From positions 744,001-808,000 of the forward strand of contig NZ_QTJU01000001.1 in NCBI RefSeq assembly GCF_003412455.1: 64,000 nucleotides of DNA, read 5' to 3'. Position numbers and translations under genes: made by a program. Source of the DNA: Deminuibacter soli. Its GTDB lineage: Bacteria; Bacteroidota; Bacteroidia; Chitinophagales; Chitinophagaceae. The notes beneath the pieces were generated by a model. It did not search any database. It saw only the letters and a program-made list of their open reading frames with translations, and had not been told where the DNA came from. Below, in pieces: positions 27,490 to 35,290 of this stretch. Position 1 is the first letter of the stretch. Every line of letters starts with the position of its first letter.

Positions 27490-27960
27490 ATGAGTGAAAA
27501 ACACCTGGTATGCCAGGGCGCAGTTTGCCAGTGCAAGTTTGGCACAACGCCCGATAAACTGAAAGTAAAAAGCCAGCAAGGCTATTATGTAAATGATAAA
27601 GATGGCGCACAAAAGCCCATTGCCAATACCAAAGACATTGGCCAGCCCTTTGAGGCCAATACATTTGGCAGCTGCAAAAAAATGAACAACAACAGCTGCA
27701 AGCCCAACATAACAGCATGGAAGGATTTTTATGACCAGGTAACACTTCCCAACAACGGCAAGATTTTGCTGGAAAACAGTAAAGCTGTTTGTGCGGTTGC
27801 CGGCAGCCCGTGTATAGACATTACTTTTCACGGGCAAACTGCGGCGATTACAGCAGCACATGCACAAAAAGCCAACAACGATGTGCAAAGCCAGCTAAAC
27901 CCGCTCATGAACGCCAAAGACGCCGGTGCCCAGCTGCTTGCTTTTAACCTTGCTGTGTAA
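27490..27960 (+). CDS. DUF4280 PAAR-like spike-tip protein
   Basis: 156 residues. The start HLVCQGAVCQCKFGTTPDKL and spaced Cys residues, with NTFGSCKKMNNNSC and VCAVAGSPCIDITFHGQTA further on, match the DUF4280 family. That family is PAAR-like and caps the VgrG trimer in Bacteroidota type VI and related systems. PAAR-type caps sharpen the spike and often carry cargo. The gene lies 16 nt after the 309-aa gene and 22 nt before a very large gene that may encode a protein it attaches to. Confidence 0.85.
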   Translation: MSEKHLVCQGAVCQCKFGTTPDKLKVKSQQGYYVNDKDGAQKPIANTKDIGQPFEANTFGSCKKMNNNSCKPNITAWKDFYDQVTLPNNGKILLENSKAVCAVAGSPCIDITFHGQTAAITAAHAQKANNDVQSQLNPLMNAKDAGAQLLAFNLAV

Positions 27961-27982
27961 TAAACCTGTAAAACACCTGTTC

Positions 27983-30733
27983 ATGGCTAACAACAACACC
28001 AACTCAAAAAAACTGATCATCGTTTACCCGCAGGAAAAGGTAAATGAAGCCGATCACGCCGTAGTGCTCGACCAGTCAGATACCATCAGCGCGCGCGTTG
28101 AAGCGCCTGCAGTAAAGGGGCCCGCACCACACAAGCCGGTCAATTACCAATGGATAGCGCGCATTTTTTCTACCCTAAAATTCACACATGGCGATAAGCA
28201 CGAAGGCCTGTCAGGCTCGCGCATTTCAGTTAATTTTCCCAAAGCATACGAGGGCGGCGGCCTGGCCTGGCTGGAGCCGTTTGCCCCCGGCAACGAACCT
28301 ACCGGAGTTGTACCGAACGGCTATTTTCTTTCTGCCAAAGGCAAACCAAAGATTGTTTCAGCCGAATGGCGCCAGTATGCAGACGACAATAACGGGCCTG
28401 TTATTACCAGCCAGACCAGACATTTCGGCCAGCGCGTACAGTTGCATATTTATACAGAAGCATTATACGGGCACCTGCTGCAGGTGTACCTGAAAGACCA
28501 TGACCATTACCTGTTTGATGCAGATGACGACTTACCAGAATACGAAACGCAGCAGCCGAAGCCGGTCATCAAATCGTCTTTCTTTTCTGCTAAAGTGAAT
28601 GTGTACAAGGCCATGCCCGACGAGCCGCAGGAAAAGGCCAACAATGATGATATTGTACCTGTTCAAAAAGCAATTCTGAATGTATATTTAGATGAAGCCT
28701 GGATTAGCAGCGCCGGCCACAACCTGGAGGTATACTGCCAGGTTACTGCAACAGAGGCCAATATTGCGCATACGCTTGACCAGAAGATATTGTACGTAAA
28801 CGACCACCAGCAAGGCACCGATAACCGCGAATTGTCTAACCAGCCCGTAGTAGTGGGCGATATTCCTACCAGCCCTGCAGATTATTATCCCTGCCGCTAC
28901 ACGGCTGTTACCCTTACTACGCAAATGACCAACAATACCACCGGCAAGGATGAAGACAAAAAAGTGGATCTTTACCGTGAAAAGAAAACAAGCTTCAGGA
29001 ATTTTGAAATAGTAGCCGGCCCGCAAAAGGGCGCCAAAACAGTCACCATTTCGCTGGAAGAACTTTCGGTAAACGATGCAGACTGCCGCGAAGCAAAAGG
29101 CAAAAAGCACAAGGGCCATACATTACAGCTAACCAGCTGGCCCGAAACGCAAACCAAAACAGTACCGCCTGCACAAAACAGGAAAGAAGAAAAAAGCAAG
29201 TGGTCTGTACAAACCACCCATGAAACCAGCCAAACAGGCGGCAAGCATTCCGAAACCACTGTAGCAGGCGCACCTGCTGCACTGGAAATACTTTCCTCCA
29301 CCGATCAGCAGCTGAGTTTTAAAGCACGTTATTTATACGACCTGTCTCCTTTCCAGATTGGCCCTGTAAACGTGCACCCTATTTTCCGCTATTTCTGGCT
29401 GGGCAAACTGGCAGAAGGCAAGCCTTATGTAATTGCTGCCAACACCTGCCGTCACAGGCACAATTTCAGCGTTATCACCTATCCCGATGTAAAATGGAAA
29501 CTCGCATTTGAATACGCTTTTCCCAAATCAAAGATCACGGCCATAAGCACAGCCACTTACCGCAACCCACCCGAAAAAAAATGGGAAAAGGTGGGCGACA
29601 GTGAAATGTCGCTGTCGCTGGAAGCAGAGTGGGATGGCCAGCAAAAACTCAATCTCACCAAAGACCTGAAAGATTCGTTACAGAAAAAACTGGAGCGGCT
29701 GGAGAAGCTGATTGTATTGCTGGAGCATACCTTTGAAGGCAAGGAAAACAATAGCACCAGCCAGCCTGTTGACCCGCGGCACCAGCAAATTTTAAACGAG
29801 GCCAGGCAAAAGTTCAACCACGCCAATACAGAAAGGGAGCGACAGGAAAAAGATGCCCAAAAACTACGCGATTATTTCAACAGCCGTTCAGCGCAACTGA
29901 AAAACGCAACACCCGGCAGCAGGGACTACAAAGAACAGGAACGGCAGCTTACATTGCTGCAGCGCAAAATGGACAAGGATTTTCCCAAGCTCAAGCGCGA
30001 TGTGTTAGGTATTGAAATCATCAAACCCAGCCTGTCTGCCTCATTCAGCTGGGGCCGGGCAGATACCAATATTGGTCAACGTGACGATTTACTCAACCGC
30101 ACCGGCATTTTGCTGGAAGGCAGCTTTGAAGCCAAACCCCTGATCGGCATTTCTGCCTTTCTCGATTTCCTGGGGTTGCTGCAGCGGGCGCATCCCATTG
30201 CATTGGCAGTAATTGCAGTGGCCGACTTATCGTTACGGCTGATTGGCGATGGCAGCAGCATTACCTGCGAACTGCGGGGTACCGGCCAGCTGGGCGGCAA
30301 GCTGCAGGGATTTCTGAACACACTTACAAAAAAAAATTCTTTCAATATAAAAGACCAGAAATCCAACGATAAAAAAGCAGTTGAACTAACAGGTGACCTC
30401 AGCTTTGGACTTAAAATCTCTATCCGCCTGCAGATGGAAAAACGTGTAATAGGCGCCCGCGTGGTTGGTGAAGCATCCGTTAGTACAGAAGCCAAAGCCA
30501 AATGGTCGGCCCGCGCATTCCTGGATGCAGAAGAGAAGGGCTACTTTATAAATGTACTCGGCAAATTTGATGGCCTGGAAATTGTTGCGGAGGGAACCAT
30601 TAAAGGTAGAATTGAGAGCGGCGACGGCGATATTTACGGCAGTGTAAGCGAATCGGCCCAGGTAAAATACCAGGCCATTGACAAGCAACCGGAAAAACAG
30701 CTGTTTACGATCCACATTAACAATCAATCGTAA
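27983..30733 (+). CDS. Large unknown protein of the spike cassette (916 aa)
   Basis: 916 residues from ATG 27983 (MANNNTNSKKL); the longer frame from 27926 overlaps the PAAR-like gene. Three regions can be seen. The first is a beta-rich N-terminal half with Ig-like strands (VLDQSDTISARVEAP, SSFFSAKVNVYKAMP). The second is a charged coiled coil around residues 555-690 (LQKKLERLEKLIVLLEHTFEGK, ERERQEKDAQKLRDYFN). The third is a C-terminal part with amphipathic beta strands and a hydrophobic segment (AHPIALAVIAVADLSLRLIG). No catalytic motif is recognised. It may be an effector or a structural extension of the PAAR-like tip. Confidence 0.75.
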   Translation: MANNNTNSKKLIIVYPQEKVNEADHAVVLDQSDTISARVEAPAVKGPAPHKPVNYQWIARIFSTLKFTHGDKHEGLSGSRISVNFPKAYEGGGLAWLEPFAPGNEPTGVVPNGYFLSAKGKPKIVSAEWRQYADDNNGPVITSQTRHFGQRVQLHIYTEALYGHLLQVYLKDHDHYLFDADDDLPEYETQQPKPVIKSSFFSAKVNVYKAMPDEPQEKANNDDIVPVQKAILNVYLDEAWISSAGHNLEVYCQVTATEANIAHTLDQKILYVNDHQQGTDNRELSNQPVVVGDIPTSPADYYPCRYTAVTLTTQMTNNTTGKDEDKKVDLYREKKTSFRNFEIVAGPQKGAKTVTISLEELSVNDADCREAKGKKHKGHTLQLTSWPETQTKTVPPAQNRKEEKSKWSVQTTHETSQTGGKHSETTVAGAPAALEILSSTDQQLSFKARYLYDLSPFQIGPVNVHPIFRYFWLGKLAEGKPYVIAANTCRHRHNFSVITYPDVKWKLAFEYAFPKSKITAISTATYRNPPEKKWEKVGDSEMSLSLEAEWDGQQKLNLTKDLKDSLQKKLERLEKLIVLLEHTFEGKENNSTSQPVDPRHQQILNEARQKFNHANTERERQEKDAQKLRDYFNSRSAQLKNATPGSRDYKEQERQLTLLQRKMDKDFPKLKRDVLGIEIIKPSLSASFSWGRADTNIGQRDDLLNRTGILLEGSFEAKPLIGISAFLDFLGLLQRAHPIALAVIAVADLSLRLIGDGSSITCELRGTGQLGGKLQGFLNTLTKKNSFNIKDQKSNDKKAVELTGDLSFGLKISIRLQMEKRVIGARVVGEASVSTEAKAKWSARAFLDAEEKGYFINVLGKFDGLEIVAEGTIKGRIESGDGDIYGSVSESAQVKYQAIDKQPEKQLFTIHINNQS

Positions 30734-30738
30734 GGAAT

Positions 30739-31704
30739 ATGAGACATCAGTTGCTTTTTTTCTTTATCCTGTGTTCATTGATTTCTTGTGCCCAAAAAAA
30801 CACCACTTACATGAAACAAACGGTAGACACCCTGCTTGGAAACCTCGATCAAAAAGTGCGCGCCTATGACCAGCGTGTAAACTATCATGCAGATATACAT
30901 GTTGGCGGCTGCAATTTTGAATTCCTGGTAAATGATATTCCCGTATTGCAGCATTTTGGCAATGCCAATGGTACCATACAAACCAGTGCCCCTATCAATA
31001 CCGCCATCCTGCAACCGGGTCCGCAACAATATAAATTGATCTTGTACCCGCCTGCAGGCCAGGAAGCCAGGGGCCTGTCTGAAAATATTGAAACCGAAAT
31101 TACCATAGAGGCCCTGCGTTTCAGGGAAGGCGGCACAGACCGTGTATACCCGGACACAGCTATTATAACGCCCATGAAAAAAATCAACGCAGCGGGCGAC
31201 AGCATATTTGCCGATGCCGGGAAACCTGTTGCTGTTTACCAGGGCAGCTTTACCGCCAGGGTGCCCTACCAGCTGCAAGGCTGGCACAACAGCCAGGACC
31301 TCCGGAAAACCGACAGCAGCAGGCTGGCTGCAGAAGTAGTGGCATTTTACCAGCAAACAGCGGAAGAAATTGGCCAGGGGCAGCTTGACAAACTGGCCGG
31401 CAGCCTTGAGAAAAGTGAAACAGAAATTGCCCAGGCCCTTTTTTACGGGAAGGCAGAAGCCGCTGATTTTCTCCATACCTTTTATGCCTCGTATGGCAGG
31501 CCCGACCTGCATGTTCAGCCTTTGGAGCATTATAAAATGTGCATCTACGGAGACGGCAAACTGGTAACCCTGCAACGCACCGATGTAAAAGGTAAAACAC
31601 CATTGTGGGCCAAATACAAAGAAGGCGATACACCCAAATACTTTGCCTATACGCTTTACCTGCACAAACCACAGGGCAGCAACCGGCTGGAAGTAATACG
31701 GTAA
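30739..31704 (+). CDS. Lipoprotein, last gene of the VgrG cassette
   Basis: 321 residues. The signal peptide (MRHQLLFFFILCSLISC) ends in a good lipobox, LISC. The mature protein is mixed alpha/beta with no recognised domain. One segment (AGSLEKSETEIAQALFYGKAEAADFLHTFY) is clearly helical. It begins 5 nt after the 916-aa gene, so the two are coupled. A second candidate immunity protein, protecting against the 916-aa protein, is a reasonable guess by analogy with the first effector-lipoprotein pair in the cassette. Confidence 0.75.
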   Translation: MRHQLLFFFILCSLISCAQKNTTYMKQTVDTLLGNLDQKVRAYDQRVNYHADIHVGGCNFEFLVNDIPVLQHFGNANGTIQTSAPINTAILQPGPQQYKLILYPPAGQEARGLSENIETEITIEALRFREGGTDRVYPDTAIITPMKKINAAGDSIFADAGKPVAVYQGSFTARVPYQLQGWHNSQDLRKTDSSRLAAEVVAFYQQTAEEIGQGQLDKLAGSLEKSETEIAQALFYGKAEAADFLHTFYASYGRPDLHVQPLEHYKMCIYGDGKLVTLQRTDVKGKTPLWAKYKEGDTPKYFAYTLYLHKPQGSNRLEVIR

Positions 31705-31810
31705 TAATTCGCTTATGAAACAAACCAACCTGTTTCGCGCTGCAGCATTAATACCGGGTAGTAGCAACAAGCAATTCACCTGAATATGGCTGCAAGAAAA
31801 AAAAGCACTG

Positions 31811-31844
31811 TTTGCGTGATTTAAGCGAGATTTTCTTATTTTTG
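31811..31844 (+). promoter_or_regulatory. Promoter of the tRNA gene
   Basis: TTTG (31811-31814), 22 nt, TATTTTTG (31837-31844), a match to the Bacteroidota consensus with a spacer one base long. Transcription would begin near 31850, about 60 nt before the mature tRNA, leaving a precursor leader with a small CTTCC/GGAAG hairpin. Confidence 0.55.
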
Positions 31845-31911
31845 CCTCCCTTCCACCGGAAGGCAGTCATAATAAACCAGTTATGATTGACAAACATCTT
31901 GTAAAAGATGC

Positions 31912-31985
31912 GGGCCTATAGCTCAGTTGGTTAGAGCACCTGACTCATAATCAGGGGGTCCCAGGATCATGCCCTGGTGGGCCCA
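31912..31985 (+). tRNA. tRNA with anticodon CAT (Ile2 or Met), at the prophage junction
   Basis: 74 nt with a 7-bp acceptor stem (GGGCCTA/TGGGCCC, one G-U), a D arm with AGCTCAGTTGGTTAGAGC, and an anticodon stem CCTGA/TCAGG with loop CTCATAA, giving anticodon CAT. The T stem pairs (CCAGG/CCTGG), but the T loop is ATCATGC instead of the near-universal TTCRANY: T54 and A58 are replaced by A and T. CCA is not encoded. In this lineage a CAT tRNA of this form is usually the lysidine-modified Ile2 type or elongator Met; the sequence alone does not decide. The phage integrase gene begins about 145 nt downstream. Confidence 0.85.
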
Positions 31986-31986
31986 C

Positions 31987-32023
31987 AAGGCTGAAATGCT
32001 TTACTGATAAAGGTTTCAGCCTT
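31987..32023 (+). terminator. Terminator downstream of the tRNA
   Basis: A 10-bp stem AAGGCTGAAA/TTTCAGCCTT with a 17-nt loop is followed by a T-rich run (TATTTTTTCTC). It begins 2 nt after the tRNA, inside what should be phage DNA. Confidence 0.65.
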
Positions 32024-32068
32024 ATTTTTTCTCTTTTTACTCTTTATTACCGAGCGGCATTTTGCTTA

Positions 32069-32100
32069 AACGTTAACAAAAACGCTAACAAAAATGCTAC
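32069..32100 (+). repeat. 12-nt tandem repeat before the integrase gene
   Basis: Two adjacent units, AACGTTAACAAA and AACGCTAACAAA, are followed by a partial third, AATGCTAC. They lie between the tRNA/attachment region and the integrase. Position and spacing suit integrase arm-type binding sites or an operator for the integrase gene; this is inference. Confidence 0.4.
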
Positions 32101-32129
32101 GCCTCCCCAACAATTGCCGAGCTGGCAAA

Positions 32130-33362
32130 ATGAGTGTTTTTCCAAAAAATTGGAAGACCCTAAAGGCTTCGACTAAATCTCACTGGTACATTTCCTATCG
32201 TTTTTACGATGATAACCTGAAGAAAAATAAGCAGGTTGTGATCAAAGGAATGAACGTGTATTCCGAATTGCCAGCTCGGCAACAAATAACTCAGGAGTTC
32301 CTGGATGATGAAATTAAAAGGCTACAGCAGGGCCTAAACCGGATAACAGACAAATACGTTGAACCGGTGCTTCCGGCAGATGAAATACCAGAGCTTGAAC
32401 CTCAGTTAGAGGAAGACCTAACTGAACACACTCCTTTTATCTCAGCTCTTTATTTTGCCTTGCCACAAGTAAAGTGTGTTCGTTCCACCCAGATTGATAT
32501 CGAAAGTGTGCTGAAGTATGTCCGTATTTCGGCCATGATTCTGGGGATCGCAGATATGCCGATTAGCCAGGTTAAGCGAAAGCACATTGTGAAGATTTTC
32601 GAAAAAACGAAAGAGATGAAACTGGCCATTCGAAGAAAACTGCAGGCGGAAAGCCCTGGCAATACCATAAAAGAGAACTGGACCGCAAATACATTCAATT
32701 ACTACCGGGCCCACCTTTCGATGGTATTTAAGCGCCTTTTTAAAATAGAGGTAATTGAAACTAATGTGGTTGAAGGGATAGATAAAGAAAAAGCGGTTGA
32801 GAAAATCAGGGAGACGCTTAGCAAGGAACAGCGACGAATTATTAACGGATATCTGCGAGAATGCCACCCGAGCTTTTGGCGCTTCCTTCAGGTTTTTTTC
32901 CATTCAGGTGCCAGGATAAAGGAGGTTTTGAACGTAAGGAGATGCGATGTAGATCTCGACAGGCAGCGCTTTAAAATAACGGTACTTAAGGGGCAAACCT
33001 ACCGGGAAGAATGGTGTGTGATAAAAGATATTATTCTTCCGCTGTGGGAAGAAGCCTATAACGAAACTGCTGATGAACAATATCTTTTCAGTGAGGGTCT
33101 TATTGCTGGCAACCATGCAATTCGCCGGGAGCAGATAACACGACGCTGGCGCCGGCACATAAAAAACCGTTTCAATATCACGGCAGACTTTTACTCCTTA
33201 AAGGCAAGCAACCTGGATGAGATCGCTGCTGAAATGGACGCCCGCGCAGCACAAGAAGCAGCTCGCCATGCAACACTTGCGGTTACTAAAAAGCATTATC
33301 TACCTGGTGAAGGGGAGCGAGAAAAGGAACGAATCAGAAGTGTAAACAATGCTTTTGCATAA
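32130..33362 (+). CDS. Tyrosine-type phage integrase
   Basis: 410 residues from ATG 32130 (MSVFPKNWKTL); ATG 32094 is in frame and would add 12 residues. An N-terminal arm-binding domain is followed by a SAM-like core-binding domain (ISALYFALPQVKCVRSTQIDIE) and the catalytic domain. Arg is in HSGARIKEVL and the strand Lys in VLKGQ. The usual His-x-x-Arg is replaced by YSLKASN, as in many Bacteroidota phage integrases with a YSLKH-type motif. The final His/Tyr are in RHATLAVTKKHYL. It is encoded next to the tRNA target and reads into the prophage. Confidence 0.92.
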   Translation: MSVFPKNWKTLKASTKSHWYISYRFYDDNLKKNKQVVIKGMNVYSELPARQQITQEFLDDEIKRLQQGLNRITDKYVEPVLPADEIPELEPQLEEDLTEHTPFISALYFALPQVKCVRSTQIDIESVLKYVRISAMILGIADMPISQVKRKHIVKIFEKTKEMKLAIRRKLQAESPGNTIKENWTANTFNYYRAHLSMVFKRLFKIEVIETNVVEGIDKEKAVEKIRETLSKEQRRIINGYLRECHPSFWRFLQVFFHSGARIKEVLNVRRCDVDLDRQRFKITVLKGQTYREEWCVIKDIILPLWEEAYNETADEQYLFSEGLIAGNHAIRREQITRRWRRHIKNRFNITADFYSLKASNLDEIAAEMDARAAQEAARHATLAVTKKHYLPGEGEREKERIRSVNNAFA

Positions 33363-33413
33363 CAGAGGAGCGATTAAAATAAGTGGCTTCTGTTCGGTTA
33401 AGCATAAGGCATT

Positions 33414-33605
33414 TTATAATTCATTTCTTTTAAAATAGTCATCAAAAGCAACTTCAGCTGCCTGGTTACGATTAGGTAATGCGTTAATCCGTTCAGCCAG
33501 TTCCACTGGTAATGATAGCCAAACTCGACCACGCTTTTTGGGTCTGCCCGCCCCTTTCCTGGCACCACCGTTATCAGCCCTACCGTCTTTATTGATTTTC
33601 TTCAT
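33414..33605 (-). CDS. Small basic DNA-binding-like protein (63 aa)
   Basis: 63 residues from ATG 33605 (MKKINKDGRADNGG). It has the motif GGARKGAGRPKKRGRVWLSLP, a Gly/Arg/Lys-rich lead followed by a strand and helix (ELAERINALPNRNQAAEVAF), in the style of phage ribbon-helix-helix or AT-hook-type DNA binders. It overlaps the XRE-family gene by 17 nt, so the two are translated together. A role in lysogeny control or DNA packaging is possible but not shown. Confidence 0.6.
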   Translation of the reverse strand: MKKINKDGRADNGGARKGAGRPKKRGRVWLSLPVELAERINALPNRNQAAEVAFDDYFKRNEL

Positions 33606-34140
33606 CTGAATATAATTTATCTTCCTCGCGCTCATGCAGGGCAAGGAAGTTCCAACAATCAATTAATATACTTTCGGCTTCTTCTTGGCTGCCTGGCTTA
33701 TCTGTCGGGTCTAACCATTGCAGGTCTGTGTGATTGGCTTTCCAGTCGTCAAAGTCAATAAAATGACTATCAGGGTAATTGAACCGTAAAAACAACCGAG
33801 GGGACGTTAGCTTCAGAATAGCCAGCTGATTAGGGTATAGCATCAGATTTTCGCTGATGTAATACCCGTGATACCTCTCGGCATCATCGTCGGGCCTGTT
33901 CCTATAATCTTCGCTGCCTGGCGGCTTTGTCGTACTGAAATAAGGCTTAATTTCCATGGCCTGGCACAACCGCAGGTGAATGTCTATATCCCAGGCAAAC
34001 CGGCCCGTTTCAATGCCATTGATGGTGTTTGCGGTTACGCCTAGGAAGTCGCCAAGTACTTCGATGGGAATCCCCATTTCTTCCCGGCGCTGCCGAAAAA
34101 AAGCTCCCAACTGCGCGCGTGCGGTCTTTATTTCATTCAT
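33589..34140 (-). CDS. XRE-family helix-turn-helix regulator
   Basis: 183 residues from ATG 34140 (MNEIKTARAQLG). The helix-turn-helix is at about residues 5-60 (FFRQRREEMGIPIEVLGDFLGVTANTINGIETGRF). The rest, about 120 residues with many aromatic and acidic positions (SPRLFLRFNYPDSHFIDFDDW), is not recognised and may be a ligand-binding or antirepressor-contact domain. It lies at the integrase end of the prophage and is a candidate lysogeny repressor. A terminator hairpin ends 8 nt before its ATG, so its own promoter, or readthrough, must drive it. Confidence 0.8.
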   Translation of the reverse strand: MNEIKTARAQLGAFFRQRREEMGIPIEVLGDFLGVTANTINGIETGRFAWDIDIHLRLCQAMEIKPYFSTTKPPGSEDYRNRPDDDAERYHGYYISENLMLYPNQLAILKLTSPRLFLRFNYPDSHFIDFDDWKANHTDLQWLDPTDKPGSQEEAESILIDCWNFLALHEREEDKLYSDEENQ

Positions 34141-34148
34141 AAAAAAAT

Positions 34149-34167
34149 GCCCGGATACGCTCCGGGC
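34149..34167 (-). terminator. Terminator abutting the XRE start codon
   Basis: A 7-bp stem GCCCGGA/TCCGGGC with a 5-nt loop is followed on the minus strand by A and TTTTTTT, and then by the XRE ATG. It closes the 88-aa gene upstream and would stop read-through into the regulator. Confidence 0.7.
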
Positions 34168-34177
34168 AGGCGAGATA

Positions 34178-34444
34178 TTATTCAATCTCTTTCTTTTCAA
34201 TGTACGCTGTACATGCATCTAATGTTAGGCAATCCTCACCAAGATGGCGGCGCTTTTGCTCCGGCTCGCCTTCATAATAATCGTCTGCTAAATCTTTCAA
34301 GTATTCGCGAGCTTCTTTAATCGTGTCGAACTCTTTTTTGGCTGAAAATGAACCGTTGATGTGTTTGGCTGAACCCATCTTAAAAGCGTGAAGTGAGCTG
34401 AGTTGGTAAACAGTAGGTACTGTTGCTTTGATTACTACTTTCAT
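34178..34444 (-). CDS. Hypothetical phage protein (88 aa)
   Basis: 88 residues from ATG 34444 (MKVVIKATVPTVYQL); the longer frame has an implausible N-terminal extension. A compact alpha/beta protein with a Lys-rich strand, then KEFDTIKEAREYLKDLADDYYEGEPEQKRRHLG, and a Cys pair (CLTLDAC). It is not recognised. It is a separate unit between the late-operon terminator and the XRE gene. Confidence 0.6.
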   Translation of the reverse strand: MKVVIKATVPTVYQLSSLHAFKMGSAKHINGSFSAKKEFDTIKEAREYLKDLADDYYEGEPEQKRRHLGEDCLTLDACTAYIEKKEIE

Positions 34445-34586
34445 TTTGTTTCGCGACTTTAGTTTTCTGTATGCTCCTGCGCCGGAGCCATTTGCTTTGT
34501 TTGATGAATCAAAGATATATCGAAAGATTGAATCATGCAACTAAATTCAATCTTTTTTTAAAAAATTCCCTTTTTGCTCACAAAAA

Positions 34587-34613
34587 AGCCACCGGCGTGA
34601 ATGACCGGTGGCT
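34587..34613 (-). terminator. Terminator of the phage late operon
   Basis: A 9-bp GC-rich stem AGCCACCGG/CCGGTGGCT with a 9-nt loop is followed on the minus strand by six T residues. It lies 56 nt after the endolysin stop and closes the lysis module. The remainder of the 34445-34668 gap shows no gene. Confidence 0.85.
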
Positions 34614-34668
34614 GTAGCAGGTTTGTCGCTAGAATCACGCCGTTACTGCTTTATTAAAGGTACTGTTT

Positions 34669-35289
34669 TTACGCAACCCATTCCCTGAATTGCATAACAT
34701 TGGCAGCATATGCCTCCGCCCGAGGGCCGCTGCCATTATACGCCTGCACAATCTTTTCAAGGGTACTTTGCTTTCTCGCTTTTCCGTTCAGCTCTTGAAC
34801 CAGGTGCGCAAGGCAGTCGGTCATGTTGTACCATTTCTTCTCCTGAAAGAAAGCACGATCTGTCACGATATTCTGTAGGTCGTTCTGAAAAATCCCGTAT
34901 CCTTTGTATAGGAAGCCAGCTGGTTTGTATCCGCCTGGTGCATCTACCTGCGGCATCGCGCGCTGTTTGTTTCCTTCGTTCACGAGCATGGCAGCCAGAT
35001 CTTTCCCATATTTGTCTTCAAAATCTGCCCGGTTCTTCGGGAAAGCCGAACGGCCGGTGCCGGGTAAGTCGCCGCTGGCATCAAACACACAACGCTGCAG
35101 CACCACATCTGCCGGATATTTGTCTATCCACAGCAACCACTTGTACGCGGTCTCCTGGCATGCTATGGCGCACACCAGATCAACAGTCCACGGCGTGCCG
35201 GCAATGCCAGCTTTAATTACTTCCTCGAAGTTATTTTTTAGCCAAGCGGCAGCCTTCTGCGCCTGCTGTTTAGAAAGTGTATATTCCAT
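34669..35289 (-). CDS. Endolysin, lysozyme/transglycosylase-like
   Basis: 206 residues without a signal peptide. The putative catalytic Glu46 lies in VCAIACQETAYKW. A GYGIFQNDLQ segment follows, with the Gly-x-Gly-x-x-Gln form of goose-type lysozymes and soluble lytic transglycosylases, and VQAYNGSGPRAEAYA near the end is a typical substrate-groove motif of that fold. It would cut the glycan strands of peptidoglycan at lysis. The gene is last in the late operon, after the spanin-like and holin-like genes. Confidence 0.82.
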   Translation of the reverse strand: MEYTLSKQQAQKAAAWLKNNFEEVIKAGIAGTPWTVDLVCAIACQETAYKWLLWIDKYPADVVLQRCVFDASGDLPGTGRSAFPKNRADFEDKYGKDLAAMLVNEGNKQRAMPQVDAPGGYKPAGFLYKGYGIFQNDLQNIVTDRAFFQEKKWYNMTDCLAHLVQELNGKARKQSTLEKIVQAYNGSGPRAEAYAANVMQFREWVA

Positions 35290-35290
35290 A

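Noticed and set aside
30775-31779. 334-codon minus-strand frame opposite the last cassette lipoprotein
   Set aside because: No signal peptide or motif, Cys-rich odd composition; the plus strand has a lipoprotein with lipobox and tight coupling to its neighbour.
31714-31782. 22-codon frame starting MKQTNLFRAAAL after the cassette lipoprotein
   Set aside because: Too short, with no signal or partner; probably chance or a degraded remnant, so not listed as a gene.
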